Positions 25,784-33,451 of a stretch of 44,025 nt of DNA are shown in pieces (position 1 is the first letter of the stretch; each line of letters starts with the position of its first letter). The stretch spans positions 1 through 44,025 of the forward strand of contig JBCBBT010000027.1 of NCBI GenBank assembly GCA_038531315.1, written 5' to 3'. The notes under the pieces were generated by a model. It was not told where the DNA came from. It saw only the letters and a list, made by a program, of their open reading frames with translations, and did not search any database. The position numbers and the translations under genes were made by a program. This DNA comes from JAJFFW01 sp038531315. GTDB taxonomy: Bacteria; Pseudomonadota; Alphaproteobacteria; Caulobacterales; Parvularculaceae.

Positions 25784-26845
25784 TCAGTCTCCAAAGCCTG
25801 AATAGTGACGACGGAAGTCGCCATCGGGATGGGCGAGCGCGGCGCCGTCGCCGCCATAGACCGGATGTTCGCGCCAGGGAACCGCGTGTTGGTCGGTCAA
25901 CGCATTAAGGTCGCGCATATAATCGACGGCTTCGCTGCGGAGCGCATCGCGGATTTTGTCGGTGTCCGGGAAATGCTGGAAGGCCTTCAACCAGATCGCG
26001 CGTCCCGCAAGATACCCCGAAGCGCCGGCCTTGTAGGCGTGGGTCAGAATATTGCGAAACGCGTCCATGCCTGCGCCCGCCGACAACATGACCCAGGGCC
26101 GGCCCGCGGCGTCGCCAAGCGCGTTAAAATAGTCTTGCGCGGCGTCCGCTGTAACGCCGTTCACCGGCGCGCCGTCAACGCCCGGCACATCGTCGGCCGC
26201 AAGCGGGCTTTCCAGTTTGAATAGATCGACGCCGAATTTCGGGTCCGCGAAGGTGCGCACGCTTTCAAGGACGAGGTCCGGCTTTTTCGTCCGCATCTCA
26301 ACATAATCCCGGGTCTGCTCGGCGTCGTGCGCGAGCGGATAAATCAGGAGTTCGAAAACATAAGGAATGTCGTATTTCGCGCAGGCCTCGCCGATGCGGG
26401 CTGTAAAATCCATCTGATGCCGGCGAACCAAGGCGGACGCGTCGGGCCGGTCCCAGGCGAGCACTTTGACGGCGTCGCCGCCGACGCGTTTGATCTTTTC
26501 TACTGACCAGTTATCGATTTCCGATGAGAGCCGTCCGTCCGGTGTTTCTTCAAAAATCGAGTCTTCAAGCGTAATGATAAGGCCTTTCGCCGGGCTGTAG
26601 AGCGAAACGCCGTGCGGATAGGCATAATGCGGATCGAGCAGCATCGCCGACGCTTCGCTCTGCAACTCTTCAATCAACAGCGCCTTGAAGTCCGCGACGT
26701 CGCGCCATGGCGCTTCCTGGGCGCCGCGAATTTCCTTAATCGGATTTTTGATCGGCGGGCGCTGATCGACGGCTGTCATTTTGAATCGCCCGGCGCTGTC
26801 GGCCATTCGGCGCATGCCCCATATTTTACCCGGTGTGAGCTGCAT
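25784..26845 (-). CDS. Class I aldolase, LacD/YihT type; candidate sulfofructose-phosphate aldolase
   Basis: A 353-residue class I aldolase related to tagatose-bisphosphate aldolase LacD and to sulfofructose-1-phosphate aldolase YihT. Features are TAVDQRPPIKN at the N-terminus (compare the AxDQRG of LacD), LLDPHYAYP, KVLAWDRPDA and FELLIYPL. The probable Schiff-base lysine is Lys210 in DLFKLESP, and a phosphate-binding end follows (LSAGAGMDAF, ASGYLAGRAIWL). It should split sulfofructose phosphate into dihydroxyacetone phosphate and sulfolactaldehyde. Its ATG overlaps the kinase stop (ATGA). It is longer than YihT (about 290 residues), with an extra C-terminal segment after about residue 310. 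Tagatose bisphosphate is the alternative substrate. Confidence 0.83.
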   Translation of the reverse strand: MQLTPGKIWGMRRMADSAGRFKMTAVDQRPPIKNPIKEIRGAQEAPWRDVADFKALLIEELQSEASAMLLDPHYAYPHGVSLYSPAKGLIITLEDSIFEETPDGRLSSEIDNWSVEKIKRVGGDAVKVLAWDRPDASALVRRHQMDFTARIGEACAKYDIPYVFELLIYPLAHDAEQTRDYVEMRTKKPDLVLESVRTFADPKFGVDLFKLESPLAADDVPGVDGAPVNGVTADAAQDYFNALGDAAGRPWVMLSAGAGMDAFRNILTHAYKAGASGYLAGRAIWLKAFQHFPDTDKIRDALRSEAVDYMRDLNALTDQHAVPWREHPVYGGDGAALAHPDGDFRRHYSGFGD

Positions 26846-27786
26846 CAGGCGCTCCTGCTTTGAGAGGTGAAGGTGTCGCCGGCTGATCGCGTTTCGAGAA
26901 AGGCGTCGGTCTCGGCTCGATTGGGCGCGCCGCGACGCCCGCCCGGTCGCGTCACTTTGATGGCGGCGGCGGCGTTCGCAAATCGCACCGCATCACTCTC
27001 ATCGCGCGTCTCAGCGAGGCGCAATGCAAACGCACCATGCCAAACGTCGCCCGCGCCCAGCGTATCCACCGCGTCGACGTCAAATCCGCTGACTTGCGAT
27101 ACTGCGTCGCTCCCGGGGCTGGCGACGAGAACGCCGCGCGCGCCGTCGGTGACGCAGCACCAGGCGCCGGTCTCGCGCGCCGCGTCCCGCACCGCCGTCG
27201 CCAGGTCGTCGCCGCCGGCATAAGCGCGCATGCCCTGCGCGGAAAACGCCAGATGACTTGCGGCTTTGAACACGTCGCGCGCACCGGGGATCGGATGGTC
27301 CGCATCAAGAATACCGGGCGCGCCGCGTCGGCGCGCTTCGATGAGGGCGGCGTGCGCGCCTTCGGGCCATGTAATATCGGCCAGCACGGCGGACACGTCA
27401 GACGGCATGGCGGCGGCGATCCAGTCCGGATCGCGGGAGAGGTCCGGGTCGGTGTGATTGACGATCATGCGCTCGCCGCGCGCGTCGATTATTACCGCCG
27501 ACAGCGCCGACCGGCGGCCCTGAAATCGCCGCGCCGCACTGCAGTCGACGCCTTCGCGCTCAAGATCGCCAATGATCTCGTCGCCCGTGGGGTCGTCGCC
27601 CAACCGTGTTGCAAGCAGTGCTCGTCCGTTGAGACGGGCGACCGCGACAGCCGCCGAAGCCGCCGGCCCGCCGCCGACTGTGTCAAAGCCGTTGGCTCTG
27701 TATTTTTGCGCCGCGTTCGGCAGCGCGGGCAAGGAGAAGACAAGATCGTTGACCGCGTGCCCGACGCAAAAAACCGTCTGCGTCAT
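26845..27786 (-). CDS. yihV: PfkB-family sugar kinase, YihV-like; candidate sulfofructose kinase
   Basis: A 313-residue PfkB kinase. Recalled Escherichia coli YihV (sulfofructose kinase) aligns almost without gaps: GGGPAASAAVAVARL for GGGPAATAAVAAARL, GERMIVNHTDPDL for GERIIINYPSPDL, and KVTRPGGRRGAP for KCTRPGGRAGIP. The catalytic base is Asp247 in DTLGAGDVWHGA. Of the YihV residues reported to hold the sulfonate (Lys27, Asn109, Arg138), Lys28 and Asn110 are kept, but Arg138 aligns with Thr139 (ADITWPEGA). I chose the ATG at 27786, which gives the family N-terminus. An upstream in-frame ATG at 27861 would run through a tandem repeat. It is the first gene of the minus-strand operon and the strongest single clue to sulfoquinovose use. 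Confidence 0.88.
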   Translation of the reverse strand: MTQTVFCVGHAVNDLVFSLPALPNAAQKYRANGFDTVGGGPAASAAVAVARLNGRALLATRLGDDPTGDEIIGDLEREGVDCSAARRFQGRRSALSAVIIDARGERMIVNHTDPDLSRDPDWIAAAMPSDVSAVLADITWPEGAHAALIEARRRGAPGILDADHPIPGARDVFKAASHLAFSAQGMRAYAGGDDLATAVRDAARETGAWCCVTDGARGVLVASPGSDAVSQVSGFDVDAVDTLGAGDVWHGAFALRLAETRDESDAVRFANAAAAIKVTRPGGRRGAPNRAETDAFLETRSAGDTFTSQSRSA

Positions 27787-27800
27787 CGTCCGCCCTCGCG

Positions 27801-27842
27801 CTGGACCAAAGGCCGGCAGACCTGGACCAAAGGCCGGTAGAC
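27801..27842. repeat. 21-base tandem duplication in the kinase leader
   Basis: Two adjacent 21-base units (27801-27821 and 27822-27842) differ at one base (C/T at unit position 17). They lie 15 bases upstream of the kinase ATG and read in frame with it as a repeated Leu-Pro-Ala-Phe-Gly-Pro. They are probably untranslated leader. Confidence 0.85.
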
Positions 27843-27950
27843 AAAGTCCGGCGGCGCCCATCGCTGGTGCGCGCCAGAGCGCGAAGCGCCGCCCCCGCCA
27901 TCAATATCCGCCGCAATGCCTGTCACCCGTTCATCCTCATCAGGGAGTTC

Positions 27951-27986
27951 TATCTTATATAAGACTTAGTCGTTGCTGTGTGTCGA
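27951..27986 (-). promoter_or_regulatory. Candidate promoter and GntR operator of the sulfoquinovose-type operon
   Basis: 27951-27967 reads TATCTTATATAAGACTT on the plus strand and contains the perfect 12-base palindrome TCTTATATAAGA (27953-27964). On the minus strand, TCGACA (27986-27981) and TTATAT (27962-27957), 18 bases apart, make a reasonable -35/-10 pair for the kinase-first operon. The palindrome would therefore cover the -10. The same 17-base sequence with two changes occurs before suyA. Binding by the adjacent GntR protein is inferred. Confidence 0.6.
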
Positions 27987-28046
27987 GACGTCATGCGGCG
28001 AGGCCCTTCAAACAATGACGTGATCGTCTCGCGGCGGCGGCGTCCC

Positions 28047-28784
28047 TTAGCCGAGTTCGGCGCGATAGTGATATCTTTCGGTGGAAAAGCGGCTGCGGCG
28101 ATATTCGACCGGGCGTCCGTTGATGTCGACGGCGATGCGCTCGACTTCAAGAAGCGGCGCCGCCGCGCCGACTTTGAGGGCGGCGGCGTCGCTCGCCCGC
28201 GCGGCGACTGCGGTGATTTTCTCCTCGGCCCCGACGATCGTGACGCCGTAATCGGCTTCATAAAGCGTGTAGAGCGTGTTCGGCAGCGGCTGACGGCTCG
28301 CCAGATCGGGAAACAGGGTCTGGGGCACGCAAATCGTTTCCAAAAGCGCGGGGTGCGAGCCGACGAGGCGCTTGCGGCTCAGCTCATGGACCTTTGCCTT
28401 TGCGGACAGCGCCAGCGCTTTGCGCTCCTGCGCGGTTGCGACGCGGGTCTTCAGCGTGGTTTGCAAGGTTGCGGGCGAGACCTGCGCGCCGGTCCCATCA
28501 AAAATTTTGAGGAAACGAAACAACGCCGTTTCGTTTGTGTGTTGCGCAACATAAGTGCCCTTGCCCTGCCGGCGCTCAACAAGCCGGTCAGCGGCGAGCG
28601 AATCGAGCGCTTTGCGCACCGTGCCCTGACTGACGCCAAGTTCACTCGCAAGCGATTGTTCGCTGGGCAACGCTTCGGCCGGACGCCACGCGCCGGAGGA
28701 GATGCGTGCGCGCAAGAGCTCCTGCACTTGTTGGTAGAGCGGCCTGAAGCCCGGCCTGTCGGGATGTTTGGCGTTCAAATTCAT
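28047..28784 (-). CDS. GntR/HutC-family transcriptional regulator
   Basis: A 245-residue regulator. The N-terminal winged helix (about residues 14-80) shows PLYQQVQELLRARI, then ALPSEQSLASELGVSQGTVRKAL and GKGTYVAQ, all typical of GntR. The C-terminal 150 residues form a UTRA/HutC-type ligand domain (about 95-240; ending PVEYRRSRFSTERYHYRAEL). Such proteins are usually repressors released by a pathway intermediate. The gene sits between the two catabolic operons, divergent from suyA and upstream of the kinase operon on the same strand. A shared 17-base motif stands before both, so it most likely controls the whole locus. Sulfoquinovose, sulfofructose or sulfolactate would be a logical ligand; none is shown. 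Confidence 0.92.
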   Translation of the reverse strand: MNLNAKHPDRPGFRPLYQQVQELLRARISSGAWRPAEALPSEQSLASELGVSQGTVRKALDSLAADRLVERRQGKGTYVAQHTNETALFRFLKIFDGTGAQVSPATLQTTLKTRVATAQERKALALSAKAKVHELSRKRLVGSHPALLETICVPQTLFPDLASRQPLPNTLYTLYEADYGVTIVGAEEKITAVAARASDAAALKVGAAAPLLEVERIAVDINGRPVEYRRSRFSTERYHYRAELG

Positions 28785-28836
28785 GACATTGGAGATTATC
28801 GCAGGTCGCTCTTTTAGTCTATCATCTGTTGTAAGG

Positions 28837-28853
28837 TATCATATAGAAGACTT
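28837..28853 (+). promoter_or_regulatory. Second candidate GntR operator, between gntR and suyA
   Basis: TATCATATAGAAGACTT matches the site before the kinase operon (TATCTTATATAAGACTT) at 15 of 17 positions. Its last two bases begin TTGACG (28852-28857), a good -35 for suyA; a -10 18 bases on (TACACC, 28876-28881) is weak. A bound regulator here would block suyA transcription and probably its own divergent gene. Confidence 0.55.
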
Positions 28854-28930
28854 GACGCCGGCGGAGGGCCCGCCCTACACCAAAATCAGGGTCGGCGCGG
28901 CGCGGCGCGGCCAATATGGGAGATCGCATC

Positions 28931-29218
28931 ATGTCAGCCCCGCAATTGCTGGTTCATCACCGTGAAGACAATGTCGGCGTTGTCGTTGTCGAAGGCCTGA
29001 AAGCGGGCGACGAGATGTTGTGCGTCGTCACCGAAGACAACTCCGATTTCCGCATGACCGCCGCACAGGACATCCCCATCGGTCACAAGGTGGCGCTCAG
29101 CGACCTTTCCGAAGGCGACACCATCATAAAATACGGGGCGGACATTGGCCGCATGGTGAAAAATGCCGCCAAAGGCGAGCACGTCCATGTGCACAATCTC
29201 AAGACCAAACGCTGGTAG
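28931..29218 (+). CDS. suyA: (2R)-sulfolactate sulfo-lyase, small subunit
   Basis: A 95-residue protein of the SAF-like N-terminal domain found in altronate dehydratase (UxaA) relatives. It has LLVHHREDNVGVVVVEGLKAG, then IPIGHKVALSDLSEGDTIIKYG and HVHVHNLKTKRW. A stand-alone small subunit followed by a roughly 390-residue large subunit is the SuyAB layout. I chose the ATG at 28931 over 28916 because GGGAGA (28918-28923) is well spaced before it. With SuyB it cleaves (R)-3-sulfolactate to pyruvate and sulfite. Altronate or galactarate dehydratase is ruled less likely by the comC and slcC genes that follow. Confidence 0.88.
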   Translation: MSAPQLLVHHREDNVGVVVVEGLKAGDEMLCVVTEDNSDFRMTAAQDIPIGHKVALSDLSEGDTIIKYGADIGRMVKNAAKGEHVHVHNLKTKRW

Positions 29219-29230
29219 GAGGCGAGGACC

Positions 29231-30400
29231 ATGACGGCATCGAGTTTTCTGGGCTATCGGCGTGAAAATGGACGCGTTGGCGTGCGCAATCATGTGGTCA
29301 TCCTGCCGGTTGACGATATCTCGAACGCGGCCGCGGAAGCGGTCGCCAACAACATCAAAGGCACGCTCGCCTTGCCGCACGCATACGGACGACTGCAATT
29401 TGGCGAGGATCTCGAACTTTTCTTCCGGACCATCATCGGCACCGGCGCCAATCCGAATGTCGCGGCCTGTATCGTGATCGGCATCGAGCCCGGCTGGACC
29501 GGACGCATTGTCGACGGCATCGCCGCGACGGGCAAACCGGTGACCGGCTTTTCCATCGAACAGAACGGCGATATCGCCACCGTCGCCGCCGCCTCGCGGC
29601 AGGCAAAGGAATATGTCCACTGGGCGAGCGAATTACAGCGCGAGCCCTGTCCGGTTTCGGATTTGTGGGTTTCGACAAAATGCGGTGAGTCCGACACGAC
29701 GTCGGGCTGCGGCGCCAATCCGGCGGTTGGCGCCATGTATGACAAGCTGATCCCTGAGGGCATTCACGGCGTTTTTGGCGAGACCTCGGAGCTGACCGGG
29801 GCTGAACATCTGTGCAAGGCGCGCGCGGCGACGCCGGAAGCGGGCGAGAAATTCCTCAGGACCTTTCAGGCCTATCAGGATGAAGTGATCGAGGCGCACA
29901 AGACGTCCGATCTTTCCGACAGCCAGCCGACGAAAGGCAACATCGAAGGCGGATTGTCGACCATTGAGGAAAAAGCGCTCGGCAATCTCGAAAAAATCGG
30001 CCGCGAAGTTCAGTATATTGACGTTCTTGAACCCGCCGAGGCCCCCACAAAAGGCCCCGGCATGTATTTCATGGACTCATCGTCAGCCGCCGCCGAATGC
30101 GTGACCTTGATGGCGGCCGGCGGATTTACGGTGCATACCTTTCCGACCGGGCAGGGCAATATCATCGGTCACCCGATCGTGCCGGTGATCAAGCTGACCG
30201 CCAATCCGCGCACCATGCGCACCATGTCCGAGCATATCGATCTCGACGTCTCGGGTATTTTGCGCCGTGAACTGACGATGCCGCAGGCGGGCGATGCGCT
30301 TGTCGATATGGTGGTGCGCACGGCGAACGGCCGCGCGACCGCCGCTGAAGCGCTCGGCCACCGTGAATTCGTCATGACCAAGCTTTATCGCAGCGCCTGA
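29231..30400 (+). CDS. suyB: (2R)-sulfolactate sulfo-lyase, large subunit
   Basis: A 389-residue protein of the UxaA/GarD C-terminal family. Motifs include GYRRENGRVGVRNHVVILP at the start, the Cys-containing STKCGESDTTSGCGANPAVG, GVFGETSELTGAEHL, FMDSSSAAAECVTLMAAGG and FPTGQGNIIGHPIVPVIKL. These fit the iron- or metal-dependent lyases of this family; the pairing with a separate small subunit and with comC/slcC points to sulfolactate. GGAGG at about 29218-29222 precedes the ATG at 29231. The product sulfite must be exported or oxidised; a candidate exporter gene lies two genes downstream. Confidence 0.88.
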   Translation: MTASSFLGYRRENGRVGVRNHVVILPVDDISNAAAEAVANNIKGTLALPHAYGRLQFGEDLELFFRTIIGTGANPNVAACIVIGIEPGWTGRIVDGIAATGKPVTGFSIEQNGDIATVAAASRQAKEYVHWASELQREPCPVSDLWVSTKCGESDTTSGCGANPAVGAMYDKLIPEGIHGVFGETSELTGAEHLCKARAATPEAGEKFLRTFQAYQDEVIEAHKTSDLSDSQPTKGNIEGGLSTIEEKALGNLEKIGREVQYIDVLEPAEAPTKGPGMYFMDSSSAAAECVTLMAAGGFTVHTFPTGQGNIIGHPIVPVIKLTANPRTMRTMSEHIDLDVSGILRRELTMPQAGDALVDMVVRTANGRATAAEALGHREFVMTKLYRSA

Positions 30401-30445
30401 TCGCCGCATTAGGGCGAGCGAGCACCACAACAACAAGGGCTTGCC

Positions 30446-31462
30446 ATGACGGGCGATGTGACCCTCAGCCTCGACGACGCGCACGCGCTTGTCGTCGCCG
30501 CCTTCCGCAATTCGGGCGTTTCAGAAGACAACGCCCGCTCGACGGCGTCGGCGCTGGCGGCGGCGGAAGCCGACGGCCAGAAGGGCCATGGCCTGACGCG
30601 GACGCCGTCTTATGCGGCGCAGGCCGCGTCAGGCAAAGTCAATGGCGCAGCGGTTCCAACCTCGGTGCGCGCCGGCGCGGCGGCGCTGCGTATCGATGCG
30701 GGGCATGGCTTTGCCTATCCCGCCATCGATCTCGCCATCGACGCATTGACGCCGCTGGCCAGGGAGGCCGGGATCGCCGCAGCGGCGATCAGCCGGTCGC
30801 ATCACTTCGGACAGGCCGGCGCCCATGTCGAGCGGCTCGCCGATCGCGGGTTCATTGGGCTCATTTTTGGCAATTCGCCGAAAGCAATCGCTTTTTGGGG
30901 CGGCGCCGAGCCGATGATGGGGACCAACCCAATTGCCTTTGCCGCGCCAACGCGCAACGGGCCGGCGCTGGTGATCGATCTTGCGGTGTCGGTCGCCGCG
31001 CGCGGCAAAATCCTGGCCGCCCAAAAAGAAGGCGGCGACATCCCTGAAAACTGGGCGCTCGACAAGGACGGAAAGCCTACGACCGACCCCGCGGCGGCGC
31101 TCGCCGGATCGATGGCGCCCATGGCCGGCGCCAAAGGCGCAGCGCTCGCCATGATGGTTGAAATTCTAAGCGCGGCGCTCACCGGCAGCGCCTTCGGCTT
31201 TGAGGCGACGTCGTTTTTCACAGGCGACGGCGCGCCGCCCAATGTGGGCCAGACGGTGATTGCAATCGATGCGGAGCGGCTTTCCGGCGGCGGCTTTCTG
31301 GACCGCATGGGCGATCTGACCGCCGCGATCGCCGCAACCGACGGGGCGCGCCCGCCCGGTCAAACGCGGCTTGCCAATCGCGCGCGCGCCGCGCAAGAAG
31401 GGCTGACGATCAGCGCTGATCTTCACGCTGAAATTTTGACCCTGAGCAACCGCCGCCCATGA
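30446..31462 (+). CDS. comC: (R)-sulfolactate dehydrogenase, malate/L-lactate dehydrogenase (Ldh2) family
   Basis: A 338-residue NAD(P)-dependent dehydrogenase of the YlbC/YiaK/ComC family. It shows ADGQKGHGLTRTPSYA (usually HGxxR), SRSHHFGQAGAHVE with the catalytic histidine, MMGTNPIAFAAPT, and GAKGAALAMMVEILSAALTGSAFG. In sulfolactate clusters the ComC enzyme reduces sulfopyruvate to (R)-sulfolactate, the substrate of SuyAB. Its gene follows suyB by 45 bases and overlaps the exporter ATG (ATGA). Malate or lactate are family alternatives, but the neighbours favour sulfolactate. Confidence 0.85.
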   Translation: MTGDVTLSLDDAHALVVAAFRNSGVSEDNARSTASALAAAEADGQKGHGLTRTPSYAAQAASGKVNGAAVPTSVRAGAAALRIDAGHGFAYPAIDLAIDALTPLAREAGIAAAAISRSHHFGQAGAHVERLADRGFIGLIFGNSPKAIAFWGGAEPMMGTNPIAFAAPTRNGPALVIDLAVSVAARGKILAAQKEGGDIPENWALDKDGKPTTDPAAALAGSMAPMAGAKGAALAMMVEILSAALTGSAFGFEATSFFTGDGAPPNVGQTVIAIDAERLSGGGFLDRMGDLTAAIAATDGARPPGQTRLANRARAAQEGLTISADLHAEILTLSNRRP

Positions 31463-32496
31463 CCGTAACCACCTTTATCGCCGAGCGTCGCAGCGCCGCC
31501 GCGACGCTTGCGCCGGGCTTTTTGATCGCGGTGACCATCGCCGCCGCCGCCCGGTTCGTTTCCGACCATTATGGCGCGCCGGCAATGTTGTTTGCGCTAT
31601 TGATCGGCATGGCGTTTCACTTTCTGAGCGTCGAAGCGAATTGCGCGCCGGGCGTTGAATTCACCTCCAAGCGGCTTCTGAAAATTGGCGTCGCCTTGCT
31701 GGGCGCGCGCGTAACGCTCGATCAGATCGCAAGTCTTGGCGCGGGACCGGTCATTCTTATCCCGATACTGATTGTCGTGACGATCCTGTCCGGCGTCGCC
31801 TTCGCCAAAGCCATGGGCAAGGAACGCGCTTTTGGTCTTTTAAGCGGCGGCGCGGTTGCGATTTGCGGCGCGTCGGCGGCGCTTGCGATTTCTGCGGTGT
31901 TGCCAAAGTCGGACGCCATGCGCCGCGATACGCTGTTCACGGTCATTGCGGTGACATCGCTTTCCACAATTGCCATGGTGCTCTACCCGGTCGTTTTTGA
32001 CGTCCTCGGATTTTCCGAAACGCAGATTGGCGTGCTGCTTGGCGCCTCGATCCATGATGTTGCGCAGGTTGTCGGCGCGGGATACGCCGTCTCCAATGAG
32101 GCGGGCGACATCGCAACCTATGTGAAACTCCTGAGGGTTTCCTGTTTGCCAGTCGTCGTGTTGTTTTTCGCGCTGGTGTTGAAGACCGGCGATCAGGCGG
32201 GGCCCGACGATGCGGCGCCTGCCAAGCCGCCTTTTCCCTGGTTCGCTGTCTGGTTCGCGATCATCCTCCTGGCGAATAGTTTCGGCCTTCTGCCTTCGGT
32301 GATCCGTGAGGCGATGGTCTGGATTTCTGGCTGGCTCCTGATCGCCGCCATCGCAGCGCTCGGCATGAAGACATCGCTGAAGGCGATGATCGATCTCGGG
32401 GGTCTTCATATCGGCGTCGTCGTTGCGGAAACGCTTTTCCTGATGGGCGCGGCGATTGTTGCGGTGAAATTTTTCCTCGGCGAGGCAGGCGGGTAA
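31459..32496 (+). CDS. YeiH-family putative sulfate/sulfite exporter
   Basis: A 345-residue membrane protein with about ten helices. YeiH-family motifs are FLSVEANCAPGVEFTSKRLLKIGVALLGARVTLDQI, GLLSGGAVAICGASAALAIS, GASIHDVAQVVGAGYAVS and GMKTSLKAMIDLGG. The family is annotated as putative sulfate exporters. Placed between the two sulfolactate dehydrogenases and overlapping both genes by a few bases, it most likely removes the sulfite (or sulfate) left by SuyAB. The direction and substrate are inferred from context. Confidence 0.85.
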   Translation: MTVTTFIAERRSAAATLAPGFLIAVTIAAAARFVSDHYGAPAMLFALLIGMAFHFLSVEANCAPGVEFTSKRLLKIGVALLGARVTLDQIASLGAGPVILIPILIVVTILSGVAFAKAMGKERAFGLLSGGAVAICGASAALAISAVLPKSDAMRRDTLFTVIAVTSLSTIAMVLYPVVFDVLGFSETQIGVLLGASIHDVAQVVGAGYAVSNEAGDIATYVKLLRVSCLPVVVLFFALVLKTGDQAGPDDAAPAKPPFPWFAVWFAIILLANSFGLLPSVIREAMVWISGWLLIAAIAALGMKTSLKAMIDLGGLHIGVVVAETLFLMGAAIVAVKFFLGEAGG

Positions 32497-33422
32497 TGGC
32501 CGACATTGTCGTTTGTGAATTCATGGACGAAGCCATCGCGCGCGCGGGGTTTGACGGGTTTGACCTGATGTTCGATCCGGGACTGGTGGATGATCCGGAA
32601 CGCTTGAAGGCGGTTGTCAAAGACGCCCGTGCGCTGGTTGTGCGTAACCGCGCGCAAGTGCGCGGTGATCTTCTCGAGGCGGCGGCCAATCTCAAAGTTG
32701 TCGGCAGGCTCGGTGTTGGTCTCGATAATATCGATACGGAAGAATGCGCCCGGCGCGGCGTCATCGTGGCCCCGGCGAGCGGCGCGAATGATCTTTCCGT
32801 CGCCGAATATGTGATCACTGCTGCGATGACGTTGCTGCGCGGCGCCTGGCAATCAACACACGCCGTCGCAGACGGCGCGTGGCCGCGCGCGGCGCTGATC
32901 GGCCGGGAGACGGCGGGCAAGACGCTTGGCCTTGTCGGCTACGGGGCGATTGCGCGCGAGACGGCGGCGCGCGCTGCGGCGCTCGGCATGTCCGCAATCG
33001 CCTACGATCCCTATTTGCCAGCGAACGATCCGCGCTGGGCGGGCGCCGCCTCGGTCGATCTCGACACTCTTATCGGGACCGCCGACGTGATCAGTCTCCA
33101 CACGCCATTGACAGACGAAACGCGTCATCTGATTGACGCGGCGCGCCTTGGCCAGATGAAGCCGGACGCAATTATCGTCAATGCGGCGCGGGGCGGTATT
33201 ATTGACGAAGCCGCGTTAGCGCAGGCCCTGCGCGACGGCCGGCTCGGCGGCGCCGCGCTGGACGTTTTCGAACAGGAGCCGCTGGGCGCCGAGGCCGGCG
33301 GGCTTTTCAGCGGGCTTTCCAATCTCATCCTGACGCCGCACATCGCCGGCGTCACCGCCGAATCGAATGTGCGCGTCAGCAAGGTGACGGTCGACAACGT
33401 CGTAAAGGCGCTCGCCGGCTGA
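32496..33422 (+). CDS. slcC: (S)-sulfolactate dehydrogenase, D-2-hydroxyacid dehydrogenase family
   Basis: A 308-residue NAD-dependent dehydrogenase of the phosphoglycerate dehydrogenase superfamily. Features are VGRLGVGLDNIDTEECARRG, the Rossmann motif GLVGYGAIARETA (about 147-159), the catalytic arginine in NAARGGIIDE, the glutamate near FEQEPL and the histidine in LTPHIAG. In Chromohalobacter-type clusters SlcC oxidises (S)-sulfolactate to sulfopyruvate, which ComC then reduces to the (R)-form. Finding suyAB, comC and this gene together is the basis for the symbol. The ATG overlaps the exporter's TAA. It is the last gene of the operon. Confidence 0.85.
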   Translation: MADIVVCEFMDEAIARAGFDGFDLMFDPGLVDDPERLKAVVKDARALVVRNRAQVRGDLLEAAANLKVVGRLGVGLDNIDTEECARRGVIVAPASGANDLSVAEYVITAAMTLLRGAWQSTHAVADGAWPRAALIGRETAGKTLGLVGYGAIARETAARAAALGMSAIAYDPYLPANDPRWAGAASVDLDTLIGTADVISLHTPLTDETRHLIDAARLGQMKPDAIIVNAARGGIIDEAALAQALRDGRLGGAALDVFEQEPLGAEAGGLFSGLSNLILTPHIAGVTAESNVRVSKVTVDNVVKALAG

Positions 33423-33451
33423 CGAAGCGCGGCCCCTGCCATGGCGCCGCG

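Noticed and set aside
28931..30400. Altronate or galactarate dehydratase
   Set aside because: The family is the same, but the split small/large subunits followed by comC, a sulfur-anion exporter and slcC match sulfolactate sulfo-lyase clusters; no hexuronate genes are nearby.
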